Positions 15,984-23,903 are shown, numbered from the stretch's first letter. The stretch: 64,000 bases of DNA from an uncultured Clostridia bacterium (GCA_934462715.1 CAKSIJ010000003.1:1-64000), one strand, 5' to 3'. Numbers and translations: made by a program. Notes: generated from the sequence alone by a model not told the origin.

Positions 15984-18131
15984 TTATTGTTCCGCAGAAG
16001 CTTGCAGAATAAATTCGTCCTGCTCTTTCTTGCTTAAATCGACAAAACGAACATTCCAGCCGCACAAGCGTATTTGCAGATTTCTGTATTTTTCGGGTTC
16101 TTTTTGAGCGGCAATCAGACTTTTCGGGTCAAGCACATTAAAATGAATTGACGCACCGCCCTGATTCATATAGGTTTGCAAAAGGCTTTGAAAAGCAAAC
16201 ATTCCGTCATCACCGGCAACCGCCGAGCTGTGCAGAACAATATCGGCAACGCAGCCGCCCGGGAAATCGGTCATATTCAGCTTTAGAGCAGAATTTATCA
16301 GCGATGTTACGCCGTTTTTATCCTGACCTATTGAAGCGGCGGCATTTTTGGAAAGTGCATCACCCGAAAATCGTCCGTCGGGAGTTGCGCAGGTTTTTTC
16401 TCCGAATTGAAATCTTGTATCAACCGAGAAAAGCGCACATCTGAATACACCGCCTCTGCCGTTAGGCTTTAAGTTGATGTGATCGGCAAAGCATTTTGCA
16501 AGTTCGATTGCAATGGAATCAGCTTCATTATCGTTATTTCCGTATTTTGGGCAGAGCGTTTTACAGATGTTTTGTATTCTTGAAAATCCGTTCCAATTTG
16601 AAAGCAAGGCTTGCTTCAATTCGGAAAAGCTGATTATTTTATCCGTAAATACAATTTTTTTAACGGCGGCACAACTGTCCGCAAGCGTGGCAATGCCGAC
16701 TCCGATAATTGATGAGTTGCTGTATTTCGCACCGCCGCTGTACAGGTCGAGCCCTCTTTCGCAGCTGCATTGATATGATGCGGACATAACCGGAGAGGGG
16801 CATACGATGTTGTAAAAAGGCTCATATCTGCTAATAAGCTTCATCGGTATATCGGCTATGGTTTTAAGCTGGGTTTTTATTGCGCTCATGAAATCGTCAA
16901 AGCTTTTGAAATCTTCTCCTGTTTTTACTCCGAGTTGAGTATTTACAGAAGAATCCATGCCGTTTGTGAAAACATATTCAACGGCTTTTGCCATATTGGA
17001 ATAAGAAGCGCAGGTACATGGGACTTCATTGCCCTCTGCCGAAACCTCGTAGCAGCCGAAAACCGTAAGCCGCTGTGCGTCTTGGGGCTCGATTCCTATC
17101 TTGCAAAGAGCCTTTTCGGCGGTGTCAGCATTTATAAATACAAAGCTGTTATTTCCGCTGCGGATCATTTTGAGAATACGGTTTATAATCTCCTTGTTCG
17201 TATCTTTATAGTATAAAAGGTGCATTTTCGGATCGAAAATATTAAGCTTTTGGTATTCTTCAAGCAAAAGCAATGTATATTCGTTTCCCGAGCCGTTTTC
17301 ATCTTTTCCGCATATGTTGAACGGCGTATTGGCAGTGACCCTCATTGCGTTTATTTTCCAAAGAAAATCATCGGTAAGCTCTCGTACCTGTTCGATTGTG
17401 AAGGTTTTATTTTCGGTATCTCTTTTAAAAAACGGATAATAAAGCCTGTCAATGCCGCCGAGAGAACGGATTTGGGTTGTATCGAGCTTCCATTGTATAA
17501 AGTAAATCAAAAATGTCAGCTGCATAGCCTGAGCAAGGTTTTGAGGTGCGGATACTGTAAGCTGTCTTAAATTATCCGCACAAAACCTCATTTTATCGGT
17601 TTTATACTTTTCGGCGGCGTTTGCCAGACGGTTGATGTATGTTATTATCGCTTCATACACAAGTATGGAATTATCATAAAACGGCTGCTTTGATTTATCG
17701 TTAATGTCTTTATAGTGCCGCAGTCTTTTAAGCACTCCGACAATGCCGTTTTTCATAAGAAAATCCCAGTCGGGAGCTATATGCCCGAAATCCATAACGG
17801 GCGTTGCCGTTCCGCTTTGATATGCTTCCGAATAAGAATCGCCGCCGACCGTTTCACATATTACCGACCATACGCGGTCGTTTAAAAATTCAAGCATTAT
17901 ATTTGCGTGATTCATCTGATCCTGAAAAAAGTCATGCTCTGTTATGCATATTGGAGTATTTTCTAAGATATAAGCAATTGCACGGGCCTTTTTGGAGGGT
18001 ATGTCACCGTCGCCGTAAAGTATTTTATTTGAGTCTGTTTTAAGCTGTTCCGTATCTATACAGCCTTGCCATACAGGGGAAGAATACTGTTCTGACAGCT
18101 CTGATTTGTACTTTTCAAATTCATTCCACAT
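15984..18131 (-). CDS. Glycyl radical enzyme of unknown substrate (PFL/dehydratase superfamily)
   Basis: The 715-residue protein has the superfamily active site: Cys360 in FGCYEVSAEGNE, with Glu362 two residues on as in dehydratase-type members, and the glycyl radical motif RLCGWNVRF with Gly691 near the C-terminus. The two-cysteine motif of pyruvate formate-lyase is missing, so it is not PFL. The usual RVxGY is altered to RLCGW and the usual GCVE to GCYE; the protein is shorter than characterised diol, choline or hydroxyproline enzymes (about 780-850). No microcompartment genes are nearby. AAAGGAG precedes the ATG. Substrate unknown. Confidence 0.88.
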   Translation of the reverse strand: MWNEFEKYKSELSEQYSSPVWQGCIDTEQLKTDSNKILYGDGDIPSKKARAIAYILENTPICITEHDFFQDQMNHANIMLEFLNDRVWSVICETVGGDSYSEAYQSGTATPVMDFGHIAPDWDFLMKNGIVGVLKRLRHYKDINDKSKQPFYDNSILVYEAIITYINRLANAAEKYKTDKMRFCADNLRQLTVSAPQNLAQAMQLTFLIYFIQWKLDTTQIRSLGGIDRLYYPFFKRDTENKTFTIEQVRELTDDFLWKINAMRVTANTPFNICGKDENGSGNEYTLLLLEEYQKLNIFDPKMHLLYYKDTNKEIINRILKMIRSGNNSFVFINADTAEKALCKIGIEPQDAQRLTVFGCYEVSAEGNEVPCTCASYSNMAKAVEYVFTNGMDSSVNTQLGVKTGEDFKSFDDFMSAIKTQLKTIADIPMKLISRYEPFYNIVCPSPVMSASYQCSCERGLDLYSGGAKYSNSSIIGVGIATLADSCAAVKKIVFTDKIISFSELKQALLSNWNGFSRIQNICKTLCPKYGNNDNEADSIAIELAKCFADHINLKPNGRGGVFRCALFSVDTRFQFGEKTCATPDGRFSGDALSKNAAASIGQDKNGVTSLINSALKLNMTDFPGGCVADIVLHSSAVAGDDGMFAFQSLLQTYMNQGGASIHFNVLDPKSLIAAQKEPEKYRNLQIRLCGWNVRFVDLSKKEQDEFILQASAEQ

Positions 18132-18203
18132 AATATCAGCTCCTTTAATATGTTAAATATAAGTAATTGTATAATTAGAATTTTACGATTTATTATAAAT
18201 CGG

Positions 18204-18232
18204 AGTATAGCACATCTCAACAAAAATGTAAA
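18204..18232 (-). promoter_or_regulatory. Promoter for the glycyl radical enzyme operon
   Basis: On the minus strand TTTACA (18232-18227) and TATACT (18209-18204) are separated by 17 bases, about 73 bases before the enzyme start. Confidence 0.65.
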
Positions 18233-18281
18233 TGCAGTAATCAAGCAAATAATACTTTTCAAACATTTTTTTGCTGTGCCA

Positions 18282-18310
18282 TTGCATTATTACGGATAGT
18301 GTGATATAAT
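18282..18310 (+). promoter_or_regulatory. Promoter for the AraC regulator
   Basis: TTGCAT (18282-18287) and TATAAT (18305-18310) with a 17-base spacer. It diverges from the enzyme promoter, so the about 50 bases between the two -35 boxes are the likely operator region. Confidence 0.65.
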
Positions 18311-18343
18311 GGAATAAAAGCTGAAAAGAGGTGTTTGCCGGGC

Positions 18344-18376
18344 ATGATTCCGATTCTTTCATGTCTGCGGTTATGA
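18344..18376 (+). CDS. Leader mini-cistron overlapping the AraC start
   Basis: An ATG at 18344 lies about 10 bases after AGAGGTG and opens a ten-codon frame (MIPILSCLRL). Its TGA (18374-18376) overlaps the ATG at 18373 of the AraC frame in an ATGA junction. The AraC ATG has no ribosome site of its own, so coupled translation is plausible. Evidence is positional only. Confidence 0.4.
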   Translation: MIPILSCLRL

Positions 18377-19155
18377 AAATAAATGATAAGGAATTAAATA
18401 TAAAAAAGATAATTGACGTTACTCAAGGAATAATACCTTGCAGAAATGTTCACTGTGAAAAGAGAGAAAATGACGGATTTATTTATGTTTTATCGGGAAG
18501 CGCGGCATATACCTTTAAAGAGAAGTCATTTACCGTAAAAAAAGGAGATGTTTTTTATCTTTCAAAAGACAGCACATATGATATACATATAAATGAATTT
18601 GAGTACGGATTCATATATACGGATTTTTTGTTTGATGATGAACGGGAGAAAGAAAGCGGCGCATACAGCGGAAATGCAATTGCGGGACTTGAGGGTACAT
18701 TTTCCAAAATGCTGAAGCTGTGGAGCTTCGGCAATTTCTCCGATAAAATCATCTGCAAATCGCTGATTTATGAAATATATGCGGCATTGGTGCGTGAAGC
18801 TGCGTTTGATTATGTTCCCGAAGCAAGAAAAAAACGGCTCGAAAGAGCAATGAAATATTTTTCGGAAAATTATTCCGATCCCGAACTGACCGTTTCCGAA
18901 CTGTCGGAAATATGCGGATTGAGCGAGGGGCATTTCAGGAGAATATTTTTTAAAGTATATCATATGCCGCCGATAAGATATATAAGCTTATACCGGCTTA
19001 ATAAGGCAAGACAAATGCTCGTTTCGGCATCTGTGCCGATTTCGGAAATAGCCCTGAAATGCGGATTCAATTCGGTTTACTATTTTGACAGAGTATTTTT
19101 AAAGGAGTGGGGCGTACAGCCGGGGAAGTACAGAAACCGGTATATGCAGAATTAA
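18373..19155 (+). CDS. AraC family regulator, likely controlling the glycyl radical enzyme
   Basis: The 260-residue protein has an N-terminal cupin-like sensor (about 25-95, including GFIYVLSGSAAYTF and VKKGDVFYL) and a C-terminal double helix-turn-helix: LTVSELSEICGLSEGHFRRIF and ISEIALKCGFNSVYYFDRVF followed by GVQPGKYR. It is transcribed divergently from the glycyl radical enzyme, the classic place for its activator. The start is uncertain: GTG 18331 and ATG 18361 are in frame, but 18373 overlaps a well-placed mini-cistron and gives the domain-length N-terminus. Confidence 0.82.
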   Translation: MKINDKELNIKKIIDVTQGIIPCRNVHCEKRENDGFIYVLSGSAAYTFKEKSFTVKKGDVFYLSKDSTYDIHINEFEYGFIYTDFLFDDEREKESGAYSGNAIAGLEGTFSKMLKLWSFGNFSDKIICKSLIYEIYAALVREAAFDYVPEARKKRLERAMKYFSENYSDPELTVSELSEICGLSEGHFRRIFFKVYHMPPIRYISLYRLNKARQMLVSASVPISEIALKCGFNSVYYFDRVFLKEWGVQPGKYRNRYMQN

Positions 19156-19315
19156 GCCGGAAAATTGATTTGAAATTGCCGTACAAATTAAAATTTTATT
19201 AAGTTTTATAACTGTATATTGATTTTTTGATAAATATGTTATAAAATATAACCAATATGATTACAGAATACTGATTGAATTTAAATAAAATGGGTATAAA
19301 TGAAAGGATAACAGT

Positions 19316-20350
19316 ATGAATATTAATTATTTGTTGAACAATACATTTTCACAGGATATGGCAATCGATATAGGGACGGAAACCACGCTGATTTATGTAC
19401 AGGGAAAAGGAATAGTATTGAAAGAACCGTCGGTAATTGCCTTTGACAGGACGGCAAACACTGTTGAAGCGGCAGGAAACGAAGCAAAGCAAATGCTCGG
19501 AAAAGCGCCTAAGGCTCTGGATATTATAAAACCGATAGAAAACGGAGCTATTTCCGATTATTCGATGGCGGAAAAAATGATTAAGAAGTTTTTGACCTCC
19601 GTATACGAAAAAACGGTATTAAAGCCGAGAATAATTGCGTCTGTACCGTCGTCAAGCACAGATGTTGAGCAAAGGGCAATGTGCGGAATGTTAAAGGACG
19701 CAGGCGCACGCGATGTCTGTCTTATTGAAGCGCCGCTTGCGGCGGCGTCGGGGTCCGGCTGTGATATATCGCTCGCAAGAGGTATGCTGATTGTTGATAT
19801 AGGCGGAGGAAGATGTGACGCAGCTTCTATATCCTTAGGAGCTTCGGTTATAAAAAAATCCATACGAACCGCAGGCAACAGGCTTGACGATGAAATTATC
19901 AAATATGCAAGAGAAGAACACAGAATCATAATAGGAAAAAATACTGCGGAAAGAGTCAAGTGTGAAATCGGATGTGTTTATCCGTTTGAGCTTTCAAAGA
20001 ATACAGAGGTTTTCGGAAGCGACGCATTAAGCGGTATGCCAAAAAGCATTACAATAAATTCTGAGGAAATCAGAGAGATAATAACTCCTCATGTAAAGGA
20101 AATTGCAGGGCTTATCACAGGTGTTCTGGAGGATACTCCTCCTGCGCTACAGTCTGACATTATGGAGGACGGAATACTTCTGACCGGTGGCGGAGCAAGG
20201 CTTTACGGAATAGATAAATTCCTTAGAAGTGAAACGGGAATAAAAATATTCACCACAGAAAACAGTGACGAATGTGTTATTAACGGTGCCGGCGGAGAGC
20301 TTATAAAGCTTGATAATCCGTCCGCAAACAGGTATTATTACTCGATTTAA
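19316..20350 (+). CDS. MreB/Mbl-like actin homologue
   Basis: The 344-residue protein has the actin-fold motifs: phosphate-1 loop MAIDIGTETTLIY, phosphate-2 DIGGGRCDAASISLG and adenosine motif LLTGGGARLYGIDKF. MreB filaments guide side-wall synthesis at the inner membrane. Several positions deviate from MreB (DLGTANT changed to DIGTETT; TTEVAVISLG changed to RCDAASISLG), and neither mreC nor mreD is adjacent, so this is likely a divergent paralogue (MreB, Mbl or MreBH type). It has its own promoter region in 19200-19260 and AAAGGA before the ATG. Confidence 0.85.
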   Translation: MNINYLLNNTFSQDMAIDIGTETTLIYVQGKGIVLKEPSVIAFDRTANTVEAAGNEAKQMLGKAPKALDIIKPIENGAISDYSMAEKMIKKFLTSVYEKTVLKPRIIASVPSSSTDVEQRAMCGMLKDAGARDVCLIEAPLAAASGSGCDISLARGMLIVDIGGGRCDAASISLGASVIKKSIRTAGNRLDDEIIKYAREEHRIIIGKNTAERVKCEIGCVYPFELSKNTEVFGSDALSGMPKSITINSEEIREIITPHVKEIAGLITGVLEDTPPALQSDIMEDGILLTGGGARLYGIDKFLRSETGIKIFTTENSDECVINGAGGELIKLDNPSANRYYYSI

Positions 20351-20379
20351 GACACAAAATACATATCAAAAGGAAAAGC

Positions 20380-21138
20380 GTGAAAATGACTATTTACGAA
20401 GACGAACAGCTTGATGATTTGCAGATAAACGAGCTTAAGATAATACAGAAGAAAAAAGGGTTCAAGTTTGGAACCGACGCAGTTTTGCTGTCCGATTTCG
20501 CAAGTGAAATACACAGCGAAAGTATTTTAGACCTATGCACGGGGACGGGTATAGTTGCACTTTTGCTGAGTGCAAAGACAAATGCCGAAAGAATATGTGC
20601 AATTGAAATACAGGAGGATATAGCCGGAATGGCACAAAGATCGGTGGAAATGAACGGTCTTGACAAACGGATATTTATCAAATGCGGAGATTTAAAAACC
20701 TGCGTATCGGACTACGGAAAAAGGAGCTTCGGACTTGTGACCTGCAATCCGCCGTATATGCGTGCCGGTGCCGGAGTGCCGAATGAGAGCGATTCCAAGC
20801 TTGTTTCAAGGCATGAGGTGATGTGTACTTTGGAGGACGTTATAAGGACAGCGTCGGGGCTTGTTTCGGTTTCGGGGCATTTCGCTATGGTACACAGACC
20901 GTCACGCTTATGCGACGCCATGTATTTGATGAGAAAATATGAAATTGAACCGAAAAGACTTCGGTTTGTGCATAAAAATGCAAAAGAAGCGCCGATACTT
21001 TTTCTCATTGACGGACTGTACAAGGGAAAAAGCGATGTAAAAATTCTGCCGCCGCTTATATTGTACAATGAAAACGGAGAGGAAACGGAAGAATTAAAGA
21101 TTATTTACGGCAGAGAAAACGGAGAGATTAAAGTCTGA
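20380..21138 (+). CDS. tRNA1(Val) (adenine37-N6)-methyltransferase family protein (TrmN6/YabB-like)
   Basis: The 252-residue SAM-dependent methylase has the motif I strand LDLCTGTGIVALLL (about 50-63), acidic IEIQ, and the N6-adenine catalytic NPPYM. The N-terminal GFKFGTDAVLLSDF is the TrmN6 signature. The gene could start at the GTG (20380) or the ATG at 20386, both after AAAGGA. The last codons run straight into a family B repeat, whose left arm supplies the TGA. In Bacillus the order is yabB-yazA-yabC; here the repeat sits where yazA would be. Confidence 0.87.
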   Translation: MKMTIYEDEQLDDLQINELKIIQKKKGFKFGTDAVLLSDFASEIHSESILDLCTGTGIVALLLSAKTNAERICAIEIQEDIAGMAQRSVEMNGLDKRIFIKCGDLKTCVSDYGKRSFGLVTCNPPYMRAGAGVPNESDSKLVSRHEVMCTLEDVIRTASGLVSVSGHFAMVHRPSRLCDAMYLMRKYEIEPKRLRFVHKNAKEAPILFLIDGLYKGKSDVKILPPLILYNENGEETEELKIIYGRENGEIKV

Positions 21139-21282
21139 ATAAAATCGCCCATAGCACTACTTTTTGCGCAGGGAGGTATAAGAATACAGCACCACTCGCT
21201 GCAAAGCATCTACTTGCGGACGATTTTCTTTCAGACTTCGGTTTTGTGCCTTACGACACAGAAAGGAATGGTTATAAAAATG
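21131..21282 (+). repeat. Dispersed palindromic element, family B, copy 2
   Basis: AAGTCTGAATAAAATCGCCC (21131-21150) pairs with the arm at 21218-21238. The sequence ATAGCACTACTTT, the CACCACTCGCTGC block and the right end TTTTGTGCCTTACGACACAGAAAGGAATGG match copy 1. The large internal cruciform of copy 1 is missing. The left arm holds the stop of the upstream methylase and the right end holds the ribosome site of rsmI. Confidence 0.85.
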
Positions 21283-22119
21283 AACGGAACACTGTATTTA
21301 TGCGCAACGCCTATAGGCAATCTTGCCGATATTTCGCAGAGATTCGTTGAAACAATGGAGCTTGCGGACTTGGTTGCGGCAGAGGATACAAGAGTGAGCA
21401 TAAAGCTTTTAAATCATCTGAATATAAAGAAAACACTTGTCAGCTACCATGAGCATAATAAGGCTGAAAGGGGCGCATTTCTTATTTCACAGCTTAAAGA
21501 GGGAAAGAACGTTGCGTTGGTGTCGGACGCGGGTACACCGGCTATTTCCGACCCCGGAGAGGATCTTGTAAGGCTCTGCATAAAAAACGGTATAAACGTT
21601 ACCTCAATACCTGGTTGCGTTGCGGCTGTGAACGCTTTGATTCTTTCGGGACTCCCTGCAAAAAGGTTTGCGTTTGAGGGATTTCTTTCGGTAAACAAAA
21701 GGCACAGAAAGGAACATCTCGAATCGCTCAGAAACGATCCTCACACAATGATTTTTTATGAAGCACCGCACAAGCTTACATATACGCTTGAAGATATGAA
21801 AGCGGTATTCGGAGAGGAAAGAAGAATAGCGCTTGCAAGAGAGCTTACAAAGCTTCACGAGGAAATTTTCAGAGGAACGCTTTCAGAGGCAACGGAAAAA
21901 TTCAAAACCGAAAAGCCGAGAGGTGAATATGTGATTGTCGTTGAGGGAAAAAATGAAGATGACAATGATGATGAGGAAAAATGGTGGGAAAAGCTTACTG
22001 TGTGCGAGCACGTTGACTTTTATATCGAAAAGGGCATGAATTGCAAAGAAGCGATTAAGTCCGCCGCACTTGACAGAAATGTTCAAAAAAGAGAAATATA
22101 CAACGAATATCATAAATAA
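21280..22119 (+). CDS. rsmI: 16S rRNA (cytidine1402-2'-O)-methyltransferase
   Basis: The 279-residue protein begins GTLYLCATPIGNLADIS and has LVAAEDTRVSIKLLNHL, SYHEHN, ALVSDAGTPAISDPG and FYEAPHKL, the full RsmI signature (tetrapyrrole-methylase fold). It methylates the 2'-OH of C1402 in the decoding centre with SAM. I start at ATG 21280 to match the family N-terminus; the ATG at 21268 abuts AAAGGA. The 5' end lies within the family B element. Confidence 0.95.
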   Translation: MNGTLYLCATPIGNLADISQRFVETMELADLVAAEDTRVSIKLLNHLNIKKTLVSYHEHNKAERGAFLISQLKEGKNVALVSDAGTPAISDPGEDLVRLCIKNGINVTSIPGCVAAVNALILSGLPAKRFAFEGFLSVNKRHRKEHLESLRNDPHTMIFYEAPHKLTYTLEDMKAVFGEERRIALARELTKLHEEIFRGTLSEATEKFKTEKPRGEYVIVVEGKNEDDNDDEEKWWEKLTVCEHVDFYIEKGMNCKEAIKSAALDRNVQKREIYNEYHK

Positions 22120-22166
22120 TGCAATTCTGCAATTTGAAAAACAGGCAAAAAAAGGAGGAGAGCCGT

Positions 22167-22454
22167 ATGAGCGGTAAATTTTCGGGGAAAAAAGCAATAC
22201 TGATAGGCGCATTTGCAGCCTGCGCATATGAATTTATAAAGGGTGAGGGAATATTCAACAAACCGAGATATGCCTCTCAGCATAAGGCGGTTGACGCTTA
22301 CCTTTCTTCATACTATACAAATTCGGAGCACGGAAAAATATACAAAAACAATACCGGGTGGCACTGCATTGTGAAAACACCTCAAAAGAGCTTTTTGTTG
22401 AATATACACCGTACCGATGACGGTATGTATCTTTTCAGCGAAAACGATTTGTAA
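22167..22454 (+). CDS. Small protein of unknown function
   Basis: A 95-residue protein follows rsmI by 47 bases, with AAAGGAGGAG 8 bases before its ATG, so it is very likely expressed. It starts with a basic stretch and a short hydrophobic segment (AILIGAFAACAYEFI, about 11-25), then a mixed region with TGWHCIVKTPQKSFLLNIHR. I do not recognise a family. Cotranscription with rsmI is likely. Confidence 0.65.
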   Translation: MSGKFSGKKAILIGAFAACAYEFIKGEGIFNKPRYASQHKAVDAYLSSYYTNSEHGKIYKNNTGWHCIVKTPQKSFLLNIHRTDDGMYLFSENDL

Positions 22455-22484
22455 CATATTTACCTCCTGAGGCATAATTTAAAA

Positions 22485-22502
22485 CAGAAAATGCATTTTC
22501 TG
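22485..22502 (+). terminator. Perfect palindrome after the small gene
   Basis: CAGAAAATGCATTTTCTG is an 18-base perfect palindrome 30 bases after the stop. It has only a weak T-run, so its terminator role is uncertain. Confidence 0.4.
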
Positions 22503-22530
22503 CTTAGATTTATGTAACGGGTGTGATGTG

Positions 22531-22553
22531 AAAATATGCCGGTGCATATTTTT
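22531..22553 (+). terminator. Hairpin with T-run
   Basis: AAAATATGC-CGGT-GCATATTTTT: a nine-base stem ending in a five-T run, between the 95-residue protein and the Cys-rich mini-gene. Confidence 0.6.
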
Positions 22554-22565
22554 CGCATTTGGGCT

Positions 22566-22596
22566 TGTGCCGCCTGTGCGGCGGCGGAATGGAGGT
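22566..22596 (+). repeat. GC-hairpin directly ahead of the Shine-Dalgarno site, family C, copy 2
   Basis: TTGTGCCGCC-TGTGC-GGCGGCGGAATGGAGG parallels the block before rnpA (10758-10785). The hairpin directly abuts the ribosome site of the gene at 22601. Confidence 0.6.
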
Positions 22597-22600
22597 TAAT

Positions 22601-22741
22601 ATGGGATTATTTGGCGGATGCGGAAACAATAATGATTCTTCATGGATATGGATACTTGTTATTGTAGTGCTGATATTCTGCTGCTGCGACAGCGGCTGCG
22701 GAATACTGGGAGGCTCTTCAAATAACTGTAACTGCTGCTAA
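22601..22741 (+). CDS. Cys-rich single-pass mini-protein
   Basis: A 46-residue protein: a Gly/Asn head (GLFGGCGNNNDSS), one membrane helix (WIWILVIVVLIF, about 16-27) and a cysteine cluster CCCDSGCG ending in CNCC, seven or more cysteines in total. GGAGG lies 6 bases before the ATG and a strong terminator follows, so it forms its own unit. The composition resembles small high-cysteine or YjcZ-type proteins of Clostridia and Bacilli, some of them sporulation-linked; the role here is not known. Confidence 0.7.
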   Translation: MGLFGGCGNNNDSSWIWILVIVVLIFCCCDSGCGILGGSSNNCNCC

Positions 22742-22749
22742 ATAGAAAT

Positions 22750-22779
22750 AAAAAGGATGTTGTCGCCAACATCCTTTTT
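22750..22779 (+). terminator. Rho-independent terminator
   Basis: AAAAAGGATGTTG and CAACATCCTTTTT form a perfect 13-base stem with a TCGC loop and flanking A and T runs. Confidence 0.92.
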
Positions 22780-22955
22780 ATCTTGAATGCGATGAATAAT
22801 AATCAAAAGCTTGTTTACAAATCTCAATTATTATTTCGTCATTAATAAAAATCTTACAGGTAATATTATACATGAAAACAACTGTAAAATCAAGTGATTT
22901 TTTACTTTTTTATTAAAATTTATTTTCGTATATTACAAACAAATTACCGATTGTA

Positions 22956-23016
22956 AAAAAGTGTGACATTTTTTCACAGCAATAATGAGCGTTACAACGA
23001 AAATGTCACACTTTTT
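22956..23016. terminator. Perfect 17-base inverted repeat, likely terminator of the YfcE gene
   Basis: AAAAAGTGTGACATTTT (22956-22972) and AAAATGTCACACTTTTT (23000-23016) are perfectly inverted around a 27-base loop, with A/T runs at both ends. It lies 100 bases beyond the end of the minus-strand gene at 23116. The rest of 22780-23115 is AT-rich and I see no gene in it. Confidence 0.6.
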
Positions 23017-23115
23017 GACCAACAGGTTAAATTTTTGTCGATTTGTACATTATATACAAAACAATAAAAAATGAAAGCTCATATTCATATATAAATCGTC
23101 AAAATAGTACAAAAA

Positions 23116-23586
23116 TCAACAATTTATGATTGCTGAACCGATTTTATCATTTTCAATTTCTATAATTCCGTAAGTTGATCCGAACTTTATACTGCCGGGG
23201 TTGAGCAGAATGTATCCCTGCGATTTATCGTTGAACGGAACGTGAGTATGTCCGAATATTATAACGTCCGCTCCTGCTTCAATACCTTTTTTTCTGAGAG
23301 TCTGATAATCGGATTCGTATTTGACATTATATCTGTGTCCGTGAGTTACAAAAAAAGTTTTCCCCGAGATTTCAAAAATAAGGTCGGTCGGCGAAATTGA
23401 AAAGTCACAGTTTCCGTCAACATATTTGACCGGTATGTCGGGAAAAAGCTTTTGAAGCCTTTGGGCGTCTGTGGAATGGTCGCCCGCGTGTATTATCATA
23501 TCTATATCCGGAATCGATTCGATAACTTTGACACACGGCTCAACGCTCAGGTGCGTGTCCGAAAAAACAAGAATCCTTTTGCACAT
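23116..23586 (-). CDS. YfcE/MJ0936 family metallophosphoesterase
   Basis: The 156-residue protein carries all metal ligands of this phosphodiesterase group: SDTH (about 9-12), HAGDHS, VDGNCDF, THGH and GHTHVPF, ending in LNPGSIKFGS. Characterised members (YfcE, MJ0936) hydrolyse phosphodiesters with Mn or Ni, with unknown natural substrates. It is often found after rdgB/rph; here it is alone and antisense to its neighbours. Confidence 0.92.
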   Translation of the reverse strand: MCKRILVFSDTHLSVEPCVKVIESIPDIDMIIHAGDHSTDAQRLQKLFPDIPVKYVDGNCDFSISPTDLIFEISGKTFFVTHGHRYNVKYESDYQTLRKKGIEAGADVIIFGHTHVPFNDKSQGYILLNPGSIKFGSTYGIIEIENDKIGSAIINC

Positions 23587-23903
23587 AAAAATATATCAGC
23601 CCTTTCGATAAATATATTCAAAATAACAGTTTTTATCAAAGCATATTATAACAATATTATTCCAATATTTCCATATTATTAAATAAAAAGAAATAAAAAT
23701 GTCAACAAAGTGAAAAAAATGTTATATTTCGTCATAATTTTCTTTGCTTGCGAAATTAAAAACCGACAAAATACGCAAAAGAACAGTGCTATAATATTGC
23801 TCACTTAATAAGAGGGTATCGTTTTCGGCAGAAACGGACAGGCAGCTGCGTAATGACAGTATTGCAATTGCCCGAGGATACTTAAAACAAAGGAGGAGCA
23901 GTT
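23587..23903. other. Divergent intergenic region between yfcE and spoIIE
   Basis: This 317-base stretch is AT-rich and holds the start regions of both genes. Apart from the candidate spoIIE promoter at 23763-23795, I see no coding sequence or stable hairpin. Confidence 0.6.
23763..23795 (+). promoter_or_regulatory. Candidate Spo0A-dependent spoIIE promoter
   Basis: TATAAT at 23790-23795 lacks a -35 box at 17 bases, but CCGACA lies 21 bases upstream (23763-23768). The minus strand there reads TTTTGTCGG, close to the 0A box TTTGTCRAA. Spo0A-activated spoIIE and spoIIG promoters in Bacillus have this 21-22 base spacing with a 0A box over the -35. Confidence 0.45.

Noticed and set aside
15984..18131. 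Calling the glycyl radical enzyme pyruvate formate-lyase or glycerol dehydratase
   Set aside because: The adjacent-Cys motif of PFL is absent, and the motif changes plus missing 1,3-propanediol or microcompartment genes do not justify a substrate.
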